NCBI GenBank assembly: GCA_029262955.1
Contig: JAJCYL010000265.1
Coordinates: 1 to 6,460, forward strand
DNA from: Cytophagales bacterium
GTDB taxonomy: Bacteria; Bacteroidota; Bacteroidia; Cytophagales; Cyclobacteriaceae
Direction of reading: 5' to 3'
DNA: 6,460 nucleotides
Shown one piece after another: positions 1-6,460 of the stretch. A program made the translations under genes and the position numbers. Numbering within the stretch: the first letter of the stretch is position 1; each line of letters opens with the position of its first letter. The notes beneath the pieces are model-generated. The model was not told the DNA's origin and searched no databases. It was given only the letters and a program-made list of their open reading frames with translations.

Positions 1-657
1 GAGCCAACCCCGACCTTTCTGACTATCAAACTCTTTCCTAAGAGAGGTTGGATCGGATTGTCTATTATTCCATAAGTCCCTACTCACGTAACCACTTCCC
101 GGAAATGGAGAAGGGGCACACATAGTAACATGCGGAGCAAAGATGATCTCGGCCCCCAGGAGAGCGGTGGCCCGAACATTCTCGATGATGTTGTTGTCAT
201 AACAAATCAGTATGCCACATTTCCAGTCATTGATTTCAAAAACCGTGTATTGGTCTCCAGGTGCCAAAGACCTATGAATGAAGGGATGAAGTTTTCTATG
301 TTTTGCCATGACTCCTGATCCATCAACACAAACAAATGTGTTGTAGATAGATCGTCCATCTTTCTCCACCAAACCAGCTAAGATTATTATGTCGAGGTCT
401 GACGCAATCTTAATTAATGCCTTTACACTGGCACTGTCATCCAGGTCCTCAGCCAGCGACCAACATTCTTCTTCGGATAGATCTTTGAAAAATGTATATC
501 CGGTGATACACATTTCATGGAAACAGATCACATCAGCTTTCTGTTGTTTAGCTACCTCTGAAAGGTTCTTTATTACCGACAGGTTATAATCTTTGTCACC
601 GCTCTTATTCTCGAATTGAGCAGTAGCAATCCTTATATTTCGCTTCTTATCAGTCAA
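1..657 (-). CDS. Nitrilase-superfamily carbon-nitrogen hydrolase (3' end beyond window)
   Basis: This is a cytoplasmic-type amidase of the nitrilase superfamily, a fold that hydrolyses amides, nitriles or carbamoyl groups through a Glu-Lys-Cys triad. The frame is open for 219 codons to the left window edge, so the C-terminal part is missing. All three catalytic positions are visible: Glu48 in FHEMCITGY, Lys122 in HRKLHPF and Cys152 in GILICYDNN, followed by the usual LLGAEIIFAPH stretch at about 166-176. The N-terminal strand IRIATAQF at residues 8-15 is typical. No in-frame ATG precedes the catalytic Glu, so the start is most likely the TTG at 657-655, six bases after the symporter stop and in the same reading frame. 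No clear ribosome binding site is seen. The substrate cannot be named from sequence; its place last in an amino-sugar operon suggests an amide in that pathway. Family assignment is firm, while start and substrate are inferred. Confidence 0.9.
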   Translation of the reverse strand, partial: MTDKKRNIRIATAQFENKSGDKDYNLSVIKNLSEVAKQQKADVICFHEMCITGYTFFKDLSEEECWSLAEDLDDSASVKALIKIASDLDIIILAGLVEKDGRSIYNTFVCVDGSGVMAKHRKLHPFIHRSLAPGDQYTVFEINDWKCGILICYDNNIIENVRATALLGAEIIFAPHVTMCAPSPFPGSGYVSRDLWNNRQSDPTSLRKEFDSQKGRGWL

Positions 658-663
658 GGCACT

Positions 664-2451
664 CTAATCAGTTTTTACCTTTTCCCAAACCTTGAAAAGT
701 GCATAGCCACTTACTACCGATACTACCGTTAAGATCATCGCCAATGAGTAATTACCATAGATCCAATGACCTGTTCCAAACAAGGCAGCAAAAACAGACA
801 CACACCCAACCATCATGCCCAGTATCTGAAGGGGTAAACTATCGGCTTTGTTGGCTTCAATTGTTTCACCGTCTTGAGCTGCATCTTCAATGACTTTGTT
901 CCAACCGGGACCGGCAGGTTTAATCTTTCTATAGAAATTCCTGAGTGTGGTTTTGTCTGTTCCTGGAGTAATGTATGTTGCCAAAACCCAAACAAATGTT
1001 GTTAAAAGGGCACCTGATATGGTTTTAAGCCAGGACGCCATTGGTAATATGCCGGTGCTATCATGAATAAAAGTGAGATAGCCGGCAATAATTAATGATG
1101 AGATCATGGCAATGATTTCGGTATATGCATTTATCCTCCACCAAAACCAGCGTAGTATATATATTAGACCAGTACCAGCTCCTAACAAGAGCAGCAAGTT
1201 GAAAGCCTGACTTGCATCATTTAACATCAGGCCTAACAAGGTTCCCAGGATCATTGATATGACAGTAAACCATCGACCAGCCCAGACCAATTGTTTTTCG
1301 GTTGCATCCGGATTTATAAACCTTCGGTAAAAATCATTTACCAGATAAGATGCACCTAAATTCAACTGGGTTGACATGGTTGACATGTATGCTGCAATCA
1401 ATGCCGCAGCGACCAAACCGAGTAACCCTGTCGGAAGAAATGTTAACATGGCGGGATAGGCCACATCATGCCCTAATTTATCAGCTGGTAGGTTTGGAAA
1501 CGCAGACTTCAAATCGGAAAGTTCCGGAAATACTACCAGAGATGCTAAAGCAATCAATATCCATGGCCAGGGACGTAAGGCATAATGAGCAAAGTTAAAA
1601 AGCAAAGTTGCGCCCATGGCATTCCTTTCATCTTTAGCGGATAGCATTCTTTGTGCAATGTATCCGCCACCTCCTGGTTCAGCGCCAGGATAGAATGAAG
1701 CCCACCATTGCACTGCCAAAGGCACGAATAGGACCGGGACCCAAACTGCCGGGTTGCTAAAATCCGGCAGGATTGACATTTTGGAAATCACAAGTTCGTT
1801 TTGCAATAGCTTCGTAAGCCCACCAACTTGTTCCATATTTACCAGGTAAATGCAGGCCCAGACGGATCCTATCATTGCCATGACAAATTGAACCATATCG
1901 GTAATGATAACTGCTTTCAGTCCACCTAAAGCGCTATAGACCAAAGTGATTGAACCAGCGATCAAAAGTGTTTGCCACCCTTTAAGATCAAGGATAACTT
2001 CTCCAAATTTTATGGCCGCAAGGGAAACAGTGCCCATGACCAAAACGTTGAAAATCAAGCCGAGATAAAGTGCTCTGAAACCCCTCAAAAATGCTGCAGC
2101 TTTTCCACTGTATCGCAGTTCATAGAATTCGATATCGGTCATGACCTCCGACCGTCGCCACAATTTAGCGTAGACGAATACCGTTAGCATACCGGTCAAA
2201 AGAAACGCCCACCAGCCCCAATTACCTGAAACTCCCTGGTCACGAATTAAATTGGTTACCAGATTGGGTGTGTCGGCCGAAAAAGTAGTTGCAACCATTG
2301 AAACCCCTAATAACCACCAAGGCATATTCCGACCAGAAAGGAAGAAATCTGAGGCACTTTGGCCAGCTTTTTTTGAGACAATCAATCCGATTACCAGCGA
2401 TACGATAAAGAAAGCTAGTATTATTATCCAATCAATAGGGGCTAGGTTCAT
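664..2451 (-). CDS. Sodium:solute symporter (SSS family)
   Basis: This is an inner-membrane secondary transporter of the solute:sodium symporter family, which uses the sodium gradient to import sugars, sialic acids, amino acids or similar solutes. The 595-residue protein has about 14-15 hydrophobic segments; the first spans residues 7-25 and the last about 566-587. Family landmarks are SDFFLSGRNMPWW at 34-46, the YSALGGLKAVIITDMVQ signature at 172-188, and AAYMSTMSTQLN at 353-364, in the region that forms the second sodium site in characterised members. A hydrophilic loop at about 495-538 contains TPGTDKTTLRNFYRKIKP, which I recall from Bacteroidota members of the family. The ATG start gives a normal N-terminus just ahead of the first membrane helix; it has AT-rich sequence but no Shine-Dalgarno upstream. 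Neighbours suggest an amino sugar or derivative as cargo, but specificity cannot be read from sequence. Confidence 0.95.
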   Translation of the reverse strand: MNLAPIDWIIILAFFIVSLVIGLIVSKKAGQSASDFFLSGRNMPWWLLGVSMVATTFSADTPNLVTNLIRDQGVSGNWGWWAFLLTGMLTVFVYAKLWRRSEVMTDIEFYELRYSGKAAAFLRGFRALYLGLIFNVLVMGTVSLAAIKFGEVILDLKGWQTLLIAGSITLVYSALGGLKAVIITDMVQFVMAMIGSVWACIYLVNMEQVGGLTKLLQNELVISKMSILPDFSNPAVWVPVLFVPLAVQWWASFYPGAEPGGGGYIAQRMLSAKDERNAMGATLLFNFAHYALRPWPWILIALASLVVFPELSDLKSAFPNLPADKLGHDVAYPAMLTFLPTGLLGLVAAALIAAYMSTMSTQLNLGASYLVNDFYRRFINPDATEKQLVWAGRWFTVISMILGTLLGLMLNDASQAFNLLLLLGAGTGLIYILRWFWWRINAYTEIIAMISSLIIAGYLTFIHDSTGILPMASWLKTISGALLTTFVWVLATYITPGTDKTTLRNFYRKIKPAGPGWNKVIEDAAQDGETIEANKADSLPLQILGMMVGCVSVFAALFGTGHWIYGNYSLAMILTVVSVVSGYALFKVWEKVKTD

Positions 2452-2466
2452 AGCTAATAATTAATG

Positions 2467-2478
2467 AATTTTAAAATT
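2467..2478. repeat. 12-bp AT palindrome upstream of symporter
   Basis: The spacer holds the perfect palindrome AATTTTAAAATT 15 bases before the symporter start. In AT-rich DNA such short palindromes arise easily by chance, so a regulatory role is only possible, not shown. Confidence 0.35.
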
Positions 2479-2516
2479 ATAAACGACAGCATGAAGGCCT
2501 GAAATGATTAACTATG

Positions 2517-2530
2517 GATTGGGCCCAATC
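2517..2530. repeat. 14-bp perfect palindrome in nagB–symporter spacer
   Basis: GATTGGGCCCAATC is a perfect 14-bp inverted repeat with a GC-rich core in otherwise AT-rich sequence. The flanks TAT and ATA extend the arms if one G at 2516 is bulged. It lies 66 bases before the symporter start and 32 bases after the NagB–PIG-L stop. With no loop and no following T-run it is a poor intrinsic terminator; an operator for a dimeric regulator is a better reading, though it is inferred only from symmetry and position. Confidence 0.5.
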
Positions 2531-2558
2531 ATAATTCATAATTTATAATTAATAATTG
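2531..2558. repeat. Four tandem 7-bp repeats (ATAATTN)x4
   Basis: Four heptamers follow one another without a gap: ATAATTC, ATAATTT, ATAATTA and ATAATTG. Six positions are identical and the seventh carries each of the four bases once. The array directly abuts the 14-bp palindrome on one side and ends three bases before the NagB–PIG-L stop codon on the other. A further ATAATTA occurs at 2457-2463 followed by ATGAATT, so degenerate copies may flank both ends of the spacer. Its function is unknown; it resembles the AT-rich short tandem repeats found between genes in Bacteroidota. Confidence 0.75.
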
Positions 2559-2561
2559 GAT

Positions 2562-4514
2562 TTAAAAGTAGTATCTCTTAAATGCTTCTATTGCCTCATA
2601 TTCAGCAAGGCCTAGTTGATCATACATTTTTGCCGTTCCTGTGTTTCGATCCTCTGCTCTTTGCCAGAATTCACGAACATCCTTACCTGGGAAAACAGCT
2701 GAATCTTTCTGAGATTGGTGTTTAAATATCGCCTTCCTTTTACGAAGAACTTGCTCAGGGCTCATGGGGACGGCCATATCAATGTCGTTAATATCCCATT
2801 CCTGCCAGGCCCCTCTATATAACCAAACATAGCAATCTTTCATCCAGTCTTCATTTTTCATTCGTCGAATGGCTTCAAAGATTGCATCCAGGCAGACCCT
2901 GTGCGTACCATGTGGATCTGATAGGTCACCAGCAGCATAAATTTGATGAGGTTTTATCTTTCGCAAAAGATCCATAATTATTTGTACATCTTCTTCTCCT
3001 ATCGGCTTCTTTTTGACTAATCCGGTTTCGTAAAATGGCATCTCAAGGAAATGAGCCCGGTCATCAGCTAAACCAACATATCGACAACCAGCTTTGGCTT
3101 CCCCACGTCGGATAAGACCTTTTATTCTTTTCACTTCCTCACTATCCAATTGACCAGGTTGTTTCTCACTGAGGTCTTTTACAACCTTCTCATAAATCTC
3201 CTTGCCATGATCACTCTTGACATTATTAACCTTATTGAAATCTCTTAAAAAGTCCGCATAGCGAATAACATCGTCATCGAATACCGCAATATTACCCGAG
3301 GTTTGATAGGCCACATGTACTTCATGTCCCTGGTCGTGTAGCCGCATAAATGTGCCGCCCATCGAAATAACATCGTCATCAGGATGTGGGCTGAACAACA
3401 CAACCCGTTTGACTGCAGGCTCAGCTCGTTCTGGTCGATTGGAATCGTCAGCATTCGGTTTACCACCAGGCCAACCGGTAATGGTATGCTGAAGATGGTT
3501 GAAAATGTCAATGTTAATGTCATATGCTGATCCATGCATGGTGATCAAATCACTCATGCCATTATCATTGTAGTCCCTGTCTGTAAGCTTAAGTACCGGT
3601 TTTCCGAATTTTATACACAACCAGATGACTGCTTTTCTCGTCAATTCGGTGGTCCATTCACAAGTACCAACAAGCCATGGCGTTTTGACCTGGGCAAGTT
3701 CGGCAGACGAACCATTATCTAAAACAATTGTTACATCAGGATGATTTTGAAGATAAGTGGCTGGAACAAGGTCAGATACTTTCTTTTCAATTGTTCTTTG
3801 GATGATACCAGCTTTCCCTTCACCCCATGCCATTAGAATGATCCTTCGAGACTTTAGGATAGTACCGACACCCATAGTGATCGCTTTCCTGGGTACATTA
3901 TCCTGGCTAAAAAAGTCACTTGCCGCGTCAACTCTGGTCAAATGATCAAGTGTAATCATTCTAGTTGGAGAGTTTAGCCCTGATCCGGGTTCGTTGAAAC
4001 CTATATGACCGGTCCGGCCAATACCAAGAATTTGAAGATCAATGCCACCTGCTTGCTCTATTTTATTCTCGTATTCTTTGCAATATTCACGATAAATATC
4101 TTTTGGGACGGTACCGTCGGGAATATGTACATTATCCTTATTGATATCAATATGATTGAATAGATATTCGTTCATGAACCGAACGTAGCTTTGTAAAGCA
4201 TTAGGTTCAATTGGATAGTATTCATCCAGGTTAAAAGTTATGACGTCTTTGAAGCTCAAACCATCTTCTCTATGCATTCTGACTAATTCGTCGTAGACCG
4301 AAGTTGGAGATGATCCGGTAGCCAATCCAAGAACGCATTTTTCGCCTTTGCTATTTTTGTCTTTGATTAACTGGGCTATCTCATTCGCTACAGCAATGGA
4401 ACCAGTGGAAGATTCGTCAAAAATAACGGTGCTAATTTTTTCAAAACGAGTTCTTTCGTCGTATCCTTTTTGGTTGAGTTTTAGTGATTGAGGTGCAATT
4501 TGTTGAGTTGCCAT
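2562..4514 (-). CDS. nagB: Glucosamine-6-phosphate deaminase fused to PIG-L family deacetylase
   Basis: This 650-residue two-domain protein is much longer than the 266 residues of E. coli NagB. Residues about 25-300 are a NagB domain, which converts glucosamine-6-phosphate to fructose-6-phosphate plus ammonia: phosphate loop LATGSSPTSVY at 64-74, enolisation base Asp97 in FNLDEYY, ring-opening His170 and Glu175 in GRTGHIGFNEPGS, Arg194, and Lys234 in GEGKAG. A linker at about 300-368 leads to a PIG-L (LmbE-like) zinc deacetylase domain at about 369-640, with PHPDDD at 376-381 (His377 and Asp380 as zinc ligands, Asp379 as likely base) and DPHGTH at 533-538 giving His535 and His538. The E. coli Asp141 position is Thr168 here. 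This fusion occurs in other Bacteroidota. The PIG-L substrate is unknown; an N-acylated amino sugar would suit the fusion. The ATG start lies 21 bases after the kinase stop. Confidence 0.93.
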   Translation of the reverse strand: MATQQIAPQSLKLNQKGYDERTRFEKISTVIFDESSTGSIAVANEIAQLIKDKNSKGEKCVLGLATGSSPTSVYDELVRMHREDGLSFKDVITFNLDEYYPIEPNALQSYVRFMNEYLFNHIDINKDNVHIPDGTVPKDIYREYCKEYENKIEQAGGIDLQILGIGRTGHIGFNEPGSGLNSPTRMITLDHLTRVDAASDFFSQDNVPRKAITMGVGTILKSRRIILMAWGEGKAGIIQRTIEKKVSDLVPATYLQNHPDVTIVLDNGSSAELAQVKTPWLVGTCEWTTELTRKAVIWLCIKFGKPVLKLTDRDYNDNGMSDLITMHGSAYDINIDIFNHLQHTITGWPGGKPNADDSNRPERAEPAVKRVVLFSPHPDDDVISMGGTFMRLHDQGHEVHVAYQTSGNIAVFDDDVIRYADFLRDFNKVNNVKSDHGKEIYEKVVKDLSEKQPGQLDSEEVKRIKGLIRRGEAKAGCRYVGLADDRAHFLEMPFYETGLVKKKPIGEEDVQIIMDLLRKIKPHQIYAAGDLSDPHGTHRVCLDAIFEAIRRMKNEDWMKDCYVWLYRGAWQEWDINDIDMAVPMSPEQVLRKRKAIFKHQSQKDSAVFPGKDVREFWQRAEDRNTGTAKMYDQLGLAEYEAIEAFKRYYF

Positions 4515-4535
4515 TCTTAAATTTATGATATTTGA

Positions 4536-5516
4536 TTAAATGTCTACTGAGTTTGCGATCATGTGATCGACTGATTCCCAGACCAGAGCACTGGCCCCTA
4601 GGATGGGTACGTTATTGTCATCTAATTTTGAGGGGAGGAGCTTAACTGTATTCTGACAGCTGCGAAGCAAATGACTTTCCATTGATTTTTTTGCTGGCTC
4701 AAACAGTAAGTCTCCAGCATTGGCCACCCCTCCAACTAAAAATATTGCTCTTGGGCTAGTGAACATAACAAGATTGGCCAATTGTAAGCCGAGAATTTCT
4801 CCGGTGTGTTTGAAAGCCTCCTTTGCAATGCTATCTCCCTTCATTGCCGCATTATATATAACCTCTGAGGTAAGATCTTTGAATAGAACTTTGGCAAGTA
4901 GACTGTCGGAGTCGTTTCGGTCAGCAATTAGTTTGTAAACCGTTCTTTTTATTCCACTTGATGAAACGTATGTTTCCAGACACCCTTTTCGGCCACAACC
5001 GCAATGCCTTCCATTTTCTCTTACGGTAATATGACCTATTTCACCTGCAAGACTATCAGGTCCCTGAACTAGTTCGCCATTGGAAATGATACCACCGCCA
5101 AGGCCTGTACCCAGGGTAATAACGATGAAATCCTGCATACCAACTGCTGCTCCATAAGTCTTTTCTCCAACAGCTGCTAAATTTGCATCATTGTTGATGA
5201 AAACTGGAACCTGATATCTCTTTTGCAGGAACTCTCGAAGGTTCACTTTTCCTTCCCAATTCAGGTTAGCGGCATTGGATACTATTCCGGTTCTACTGTT
5301 GGCCATCGGTGCACCAACGCCTATGCCACTTAGGGTAAGATCGTCATTGGAGTTTAATAGTTCATCGACTTCGTCTTGAAGTTCATTAAGGAATGAGTGG
5401 GATAAATTTTCAGATGAGGTGGGAAGGGATGTTTTCTGAAGAATTTCGCCTTCCCTGTTCACAATGCCGATTTTAGTATTCGTACCGCCGATATCAATAC
5501 CTAGTGCAATGTCCAT
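4536..5516 (-). CDS. ROK-family sugar kinase
   Basis: This is a cytoplasmic ATP-dependent sugar kinase of the ROK family, likely acting on glucose, N-acetylglucosamine, N-acetylmannosamine or a related sugar. Starting from the ATG at 5516 it has 326 residues, normal for the family. The ATP-binding motif GIDIGGTNTK is at 6-15, the catalytic Asp is Asp110 in FINNDANLA, and the glycine-rich LGTGLGGG is at 135-142. Glu159 and His162 in EIGH are the usual sugar contacts. His162 with Cys172, Cys174 and Cys179 of CGCGRKGC forms the ROK zinc site. There is no N-terminal helix-turn-helix, so it is a kinase rather than a NagC/Mlc-type repressor. An in-frame TTG at 5564 would add 16 residues but sits two codons after a stop and places GIDIGGT unusually far in, so I prefer the ATG. 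Position next to NagB favours an amino-sugar substrate. Confidence 0.92.
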   Translation of the reverse strand: MDIALGIDIGGTNTKIGIVNREGEILQKTSLPTSSENLSHSFLNELQDEVDELLNSNDDLTLSGIGVGAPMANSRTGIVSNAANLNWEGKVNLREFLQKRYQVPVFINNDANLAAVGEKTYGAAVGMQDFIVITLGTGLGGGIISNGELVQGPDSLAGEIGHITVRENGRHCGCGRKGCLETYVSSSGIKRTVYKLIADRNDSDSLLAKVLFKDLTSEVIYNAAMKGDSIAKEAFKHTGEILGLQLANLVMFTSPRAIFLVGGVANAGDLLFEPAKKSMESHLLRSCQNTVKLLPSKLDDNNVPILGASALVWESVDHMIANSVDI

Positions 5517-5580
5517 GAATTGGTTAATAGTGGATCCGATGACAAATTTGGAGTTATCTGCCAATTGTTAAACCGAAGAA

Positions 5581-5595
5581 TTGCACAAAATGCAA
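5581..5595 (-). other. Small inverted repeat between creatininase-like gene and kinase gene
   Basis: TTGCA and TGCAA flank a five-base spacer, giving a weak 5-bp hairpin in the transcript just after the creatininase-family stop codon. It has no T-run and only modest GC content, so it is not a convincing terminator. It could mark an RNA processing point or be chance. Confidence 0.25.
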
Positions 5596-5605
5596 GGTTA
5601 AAATC

Positions 5606-6373
5606 TCACTCGTATAAATCATCTAAATCCGTTTGACAGAGCTGTTCATATAATTTGGCTACCTTCCTGGTTACTACTTGCAGGTATCTTTCGCCTTTTT
5701 CTGCGGTTGAATCTTTTGGATCACCAATTCCCGTGTCTTTGGTTACCTTGGTCCACTGACGTTCCGCCCAGGCCCAACCTTCCCGAATTCCTTCGATCTT
5801 AAATTTTTTACCATAACCATCTCCCGCCTCAGCTAACGGTCGAATGAGGTCTGGTACGAGGTGCATCATCACACTGGTTTCCATCTCTCCTGCATGGTCT
5901 CCCATATCTGTGAAATAACCTTCACCTGGAACGGCTTTAAACCAATTACAGGTTGAAATGAACATATCCTGATGAATTGCTCCCAACTCGCGAACCATTT
6001 GCTTGAAGTCATTGCCACCATGACCATTCAACAATAGCAGTTTGTTAATCCCAGCTCTGGACACAACGTCTGCGACATCTTTAAGAATAATAAATTGGGT
6101 ACTTGGGTTTAGATTGATATCCAATTTGACATCAAGTTGCCCTGTATTGACACCATATGGAATGGTTGGAAGAACAACCACTTTGGCACCATTTTCCCAA
6201 GCTATTCTTGCCGATTCAGCCGCTATGTAATCGCATTGGGTCACATCAGTTGAATAGGGGAGATGATAGTTGTGAGCTTCAGTTGCTCCCCAGGGTAAGA
6301 CTGCCAGTTCGTATTCAATTTCTTTAACTGTTTTCCAATTAGACTCAGAAAGAATGTAAGGTCGCGGTTCCAT
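5606..6373 (-). CDS. Creatininase-family metal-dependent amidohydrolase
   Basis: This is a cytoplasmic member of the creatininase family (creatinine amidohydrolase, FAPy deformylase ArfB and MftE belong here), metalloenzymes that cleave amide or formamide C-N bonds. The protein has 255 residues, a typical length. Visible metal-site motifs are GATEAHNYHLPYSTD at 29-43, giving Glu32, His34 and Asp43; NGHGGN at 116-121, giving His118; and HAGEMETS at 160-167, giving the conserved acidic residue. NGHGGN and HAGExETS match the broad microbial branch rather than classical creatininase, so true creatinine hydrolysis is unlikely. The ATG start directly follows the stop codon of the upstream gene, which suggests translational coupling. 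Within this amino-sugar gene set it may hydrolyse an amide or N-formyl group on the substrate, but the sequence does not identify it. Confidence 0.9.
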   Translation of the reverse strand: MEPRPYILSESNWKTVKEIEYELAVLPWGATEAHNYHLPYSTDVTQCDYIAAESARIAWENGAKVVVLPTIPYGVNTGQLDVKLDINLNPSTQFIILKDVADVVSRAGINKLLLLNGHGGNDFKQMVRELGAIHQDMFISTCNWFKAVPGEGYFTDMGDHAGEMETSVMMHLVPDLIRPLAEAGDGYGKKFKIEGIREGWAWAERQWTKVTKDTGIGDPKDSTAEKGERYLQVVTRKVAKLYEQLCQTDLDDLYE

Positions 6374-6460
6374 TTAAATGATCTCTTTTTGAATAATTTC
6401 ACCGGTGTTTTTGTCTTTCAAAATCACTTTGATATCGCCATTGGGTAATTTCTCCTCCTT
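6374..6460 (-). CDS. C-terminal end of an unidentified protein (5' end beyond window)
   Basis: The frame is open from the right window edge for 28 codons and stops at a TAA (6376-6374) that touches the ATG of the creatininase-family gene with no base between. The tail contains NGDIKVILKDKNTGEII, which looks like a charged beta-hairpin, and ends with QKEII. This is too short to assign to a family. The zero-base junction and shared strand suggest it is the upstream member of the same operon. Confidence 0.7.
   Translation of the reverse strand, partial: KEEKLPNGDIKVILKDKNTGEIIQKEII

Noticed and set aside
130..589. Two plus-strand open frames (130-318 and 389-589)
   Set aside because: They lie opposite the nitrilase gene, whose minus-strand frame carries a full Glu-Lys-Cys triad; the plus-strand products show no recognisable motif.
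1350..2464. Plus-strand and alternative-frame open frames over the symporter gene
   Set aside because: They overlap a well-supported membrane protein gene and encode low-complexity products without family features.
2476..2500. TATAAT-like -10 element before the symporter
   Set aside because: TATAAT on the minus strand at 2481-2476 has only a poor -35 match (TTTCAG) at 17 bases, does not match the Bacteroidota TAnnTTTG type, and is expected by chance in such AT-rich DNA.
2517..2530. Intrinsic terminator after NagB–PIG-L
   Set aside because: The palindrome has no loop bases and is not followed by a T-run on the transcribed strand.
3245..3535. 96-residue minus-strand frame inside the NagB–PIG-L gene
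   Set aside because: It is an out-of-frame shadow of the PIG-L domain coding sequence and has no domain of its own.
5517..5564. TTG start at 5564 adding 16 residues to the ROK kinase
   Set aside because: The extension has no family support, begins two codons after a stop, and an ATG at 5516 places the ATP-binding motif at the normal distance from the N-terminus.
5606..6373. True creatinine amidohydrolase
   Set aside because: The Glu of the creatininase NGHYEN motif is absent (NGHGGN here), and no creatine or sarcosine genes are nearby.

Overview
The window reads as a piece of a Bacteroidota chromosome. This is inferred from a NagB–PIG-L fusion of the kind found in that phylum, from AT-rich translation starts with no recognisable Shine-Dalgarno sequence, and from AT-rich heptamer repeats in the largest spacer. 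There is no rRNA or other marker to place it more precisely.

All supported genes lie on the minus strand, so transcription runs from right to left and the window is almost fully coding. In order of transcription: the last 28 codons of an unidentified gene (6460-6374), whose stop codon touches the next start; a creatininase-family amidohydrolase (6373-5606); a ROK-family sugar kinase (5516-4536); a fused glucosamine-6-phosphate deaminase plus PIG-L deacetylase (4514-2562); a sodium:solute symporter (2451-664); and a nitrilase-superfamily amidohydrolase that starts at 657 and runs off the left edge. Gaps are 0, 89, 21, 110 and 6 bases, which suggests one operon. The 110-base spacer before the symporter is the only one with notable structure: four tandem heptamers next to a perfect 14-bp palindrome.

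The genes fit a catabolic unit for an amino sugar. The symporter would import the substrate, the ROK kinase would phosphorylate it, the PIG-L domain could remove an N-acyl group, and the NagB domain would convert glucosamine-6-phosphate to fructose-6-phosphate and ammonia. The creatininase-family protein and the nitrilase-type amidase add two more enzymes that break C-N bonds. They are not part of the standard GlcNAc route, and no nagA is visible. The substrate may therefore be an amino sugar with an unusual N-acyl or amide group, but this is inference from context. I see no RNA genes, CRISPR arrays, insertion sequences or phage genes.
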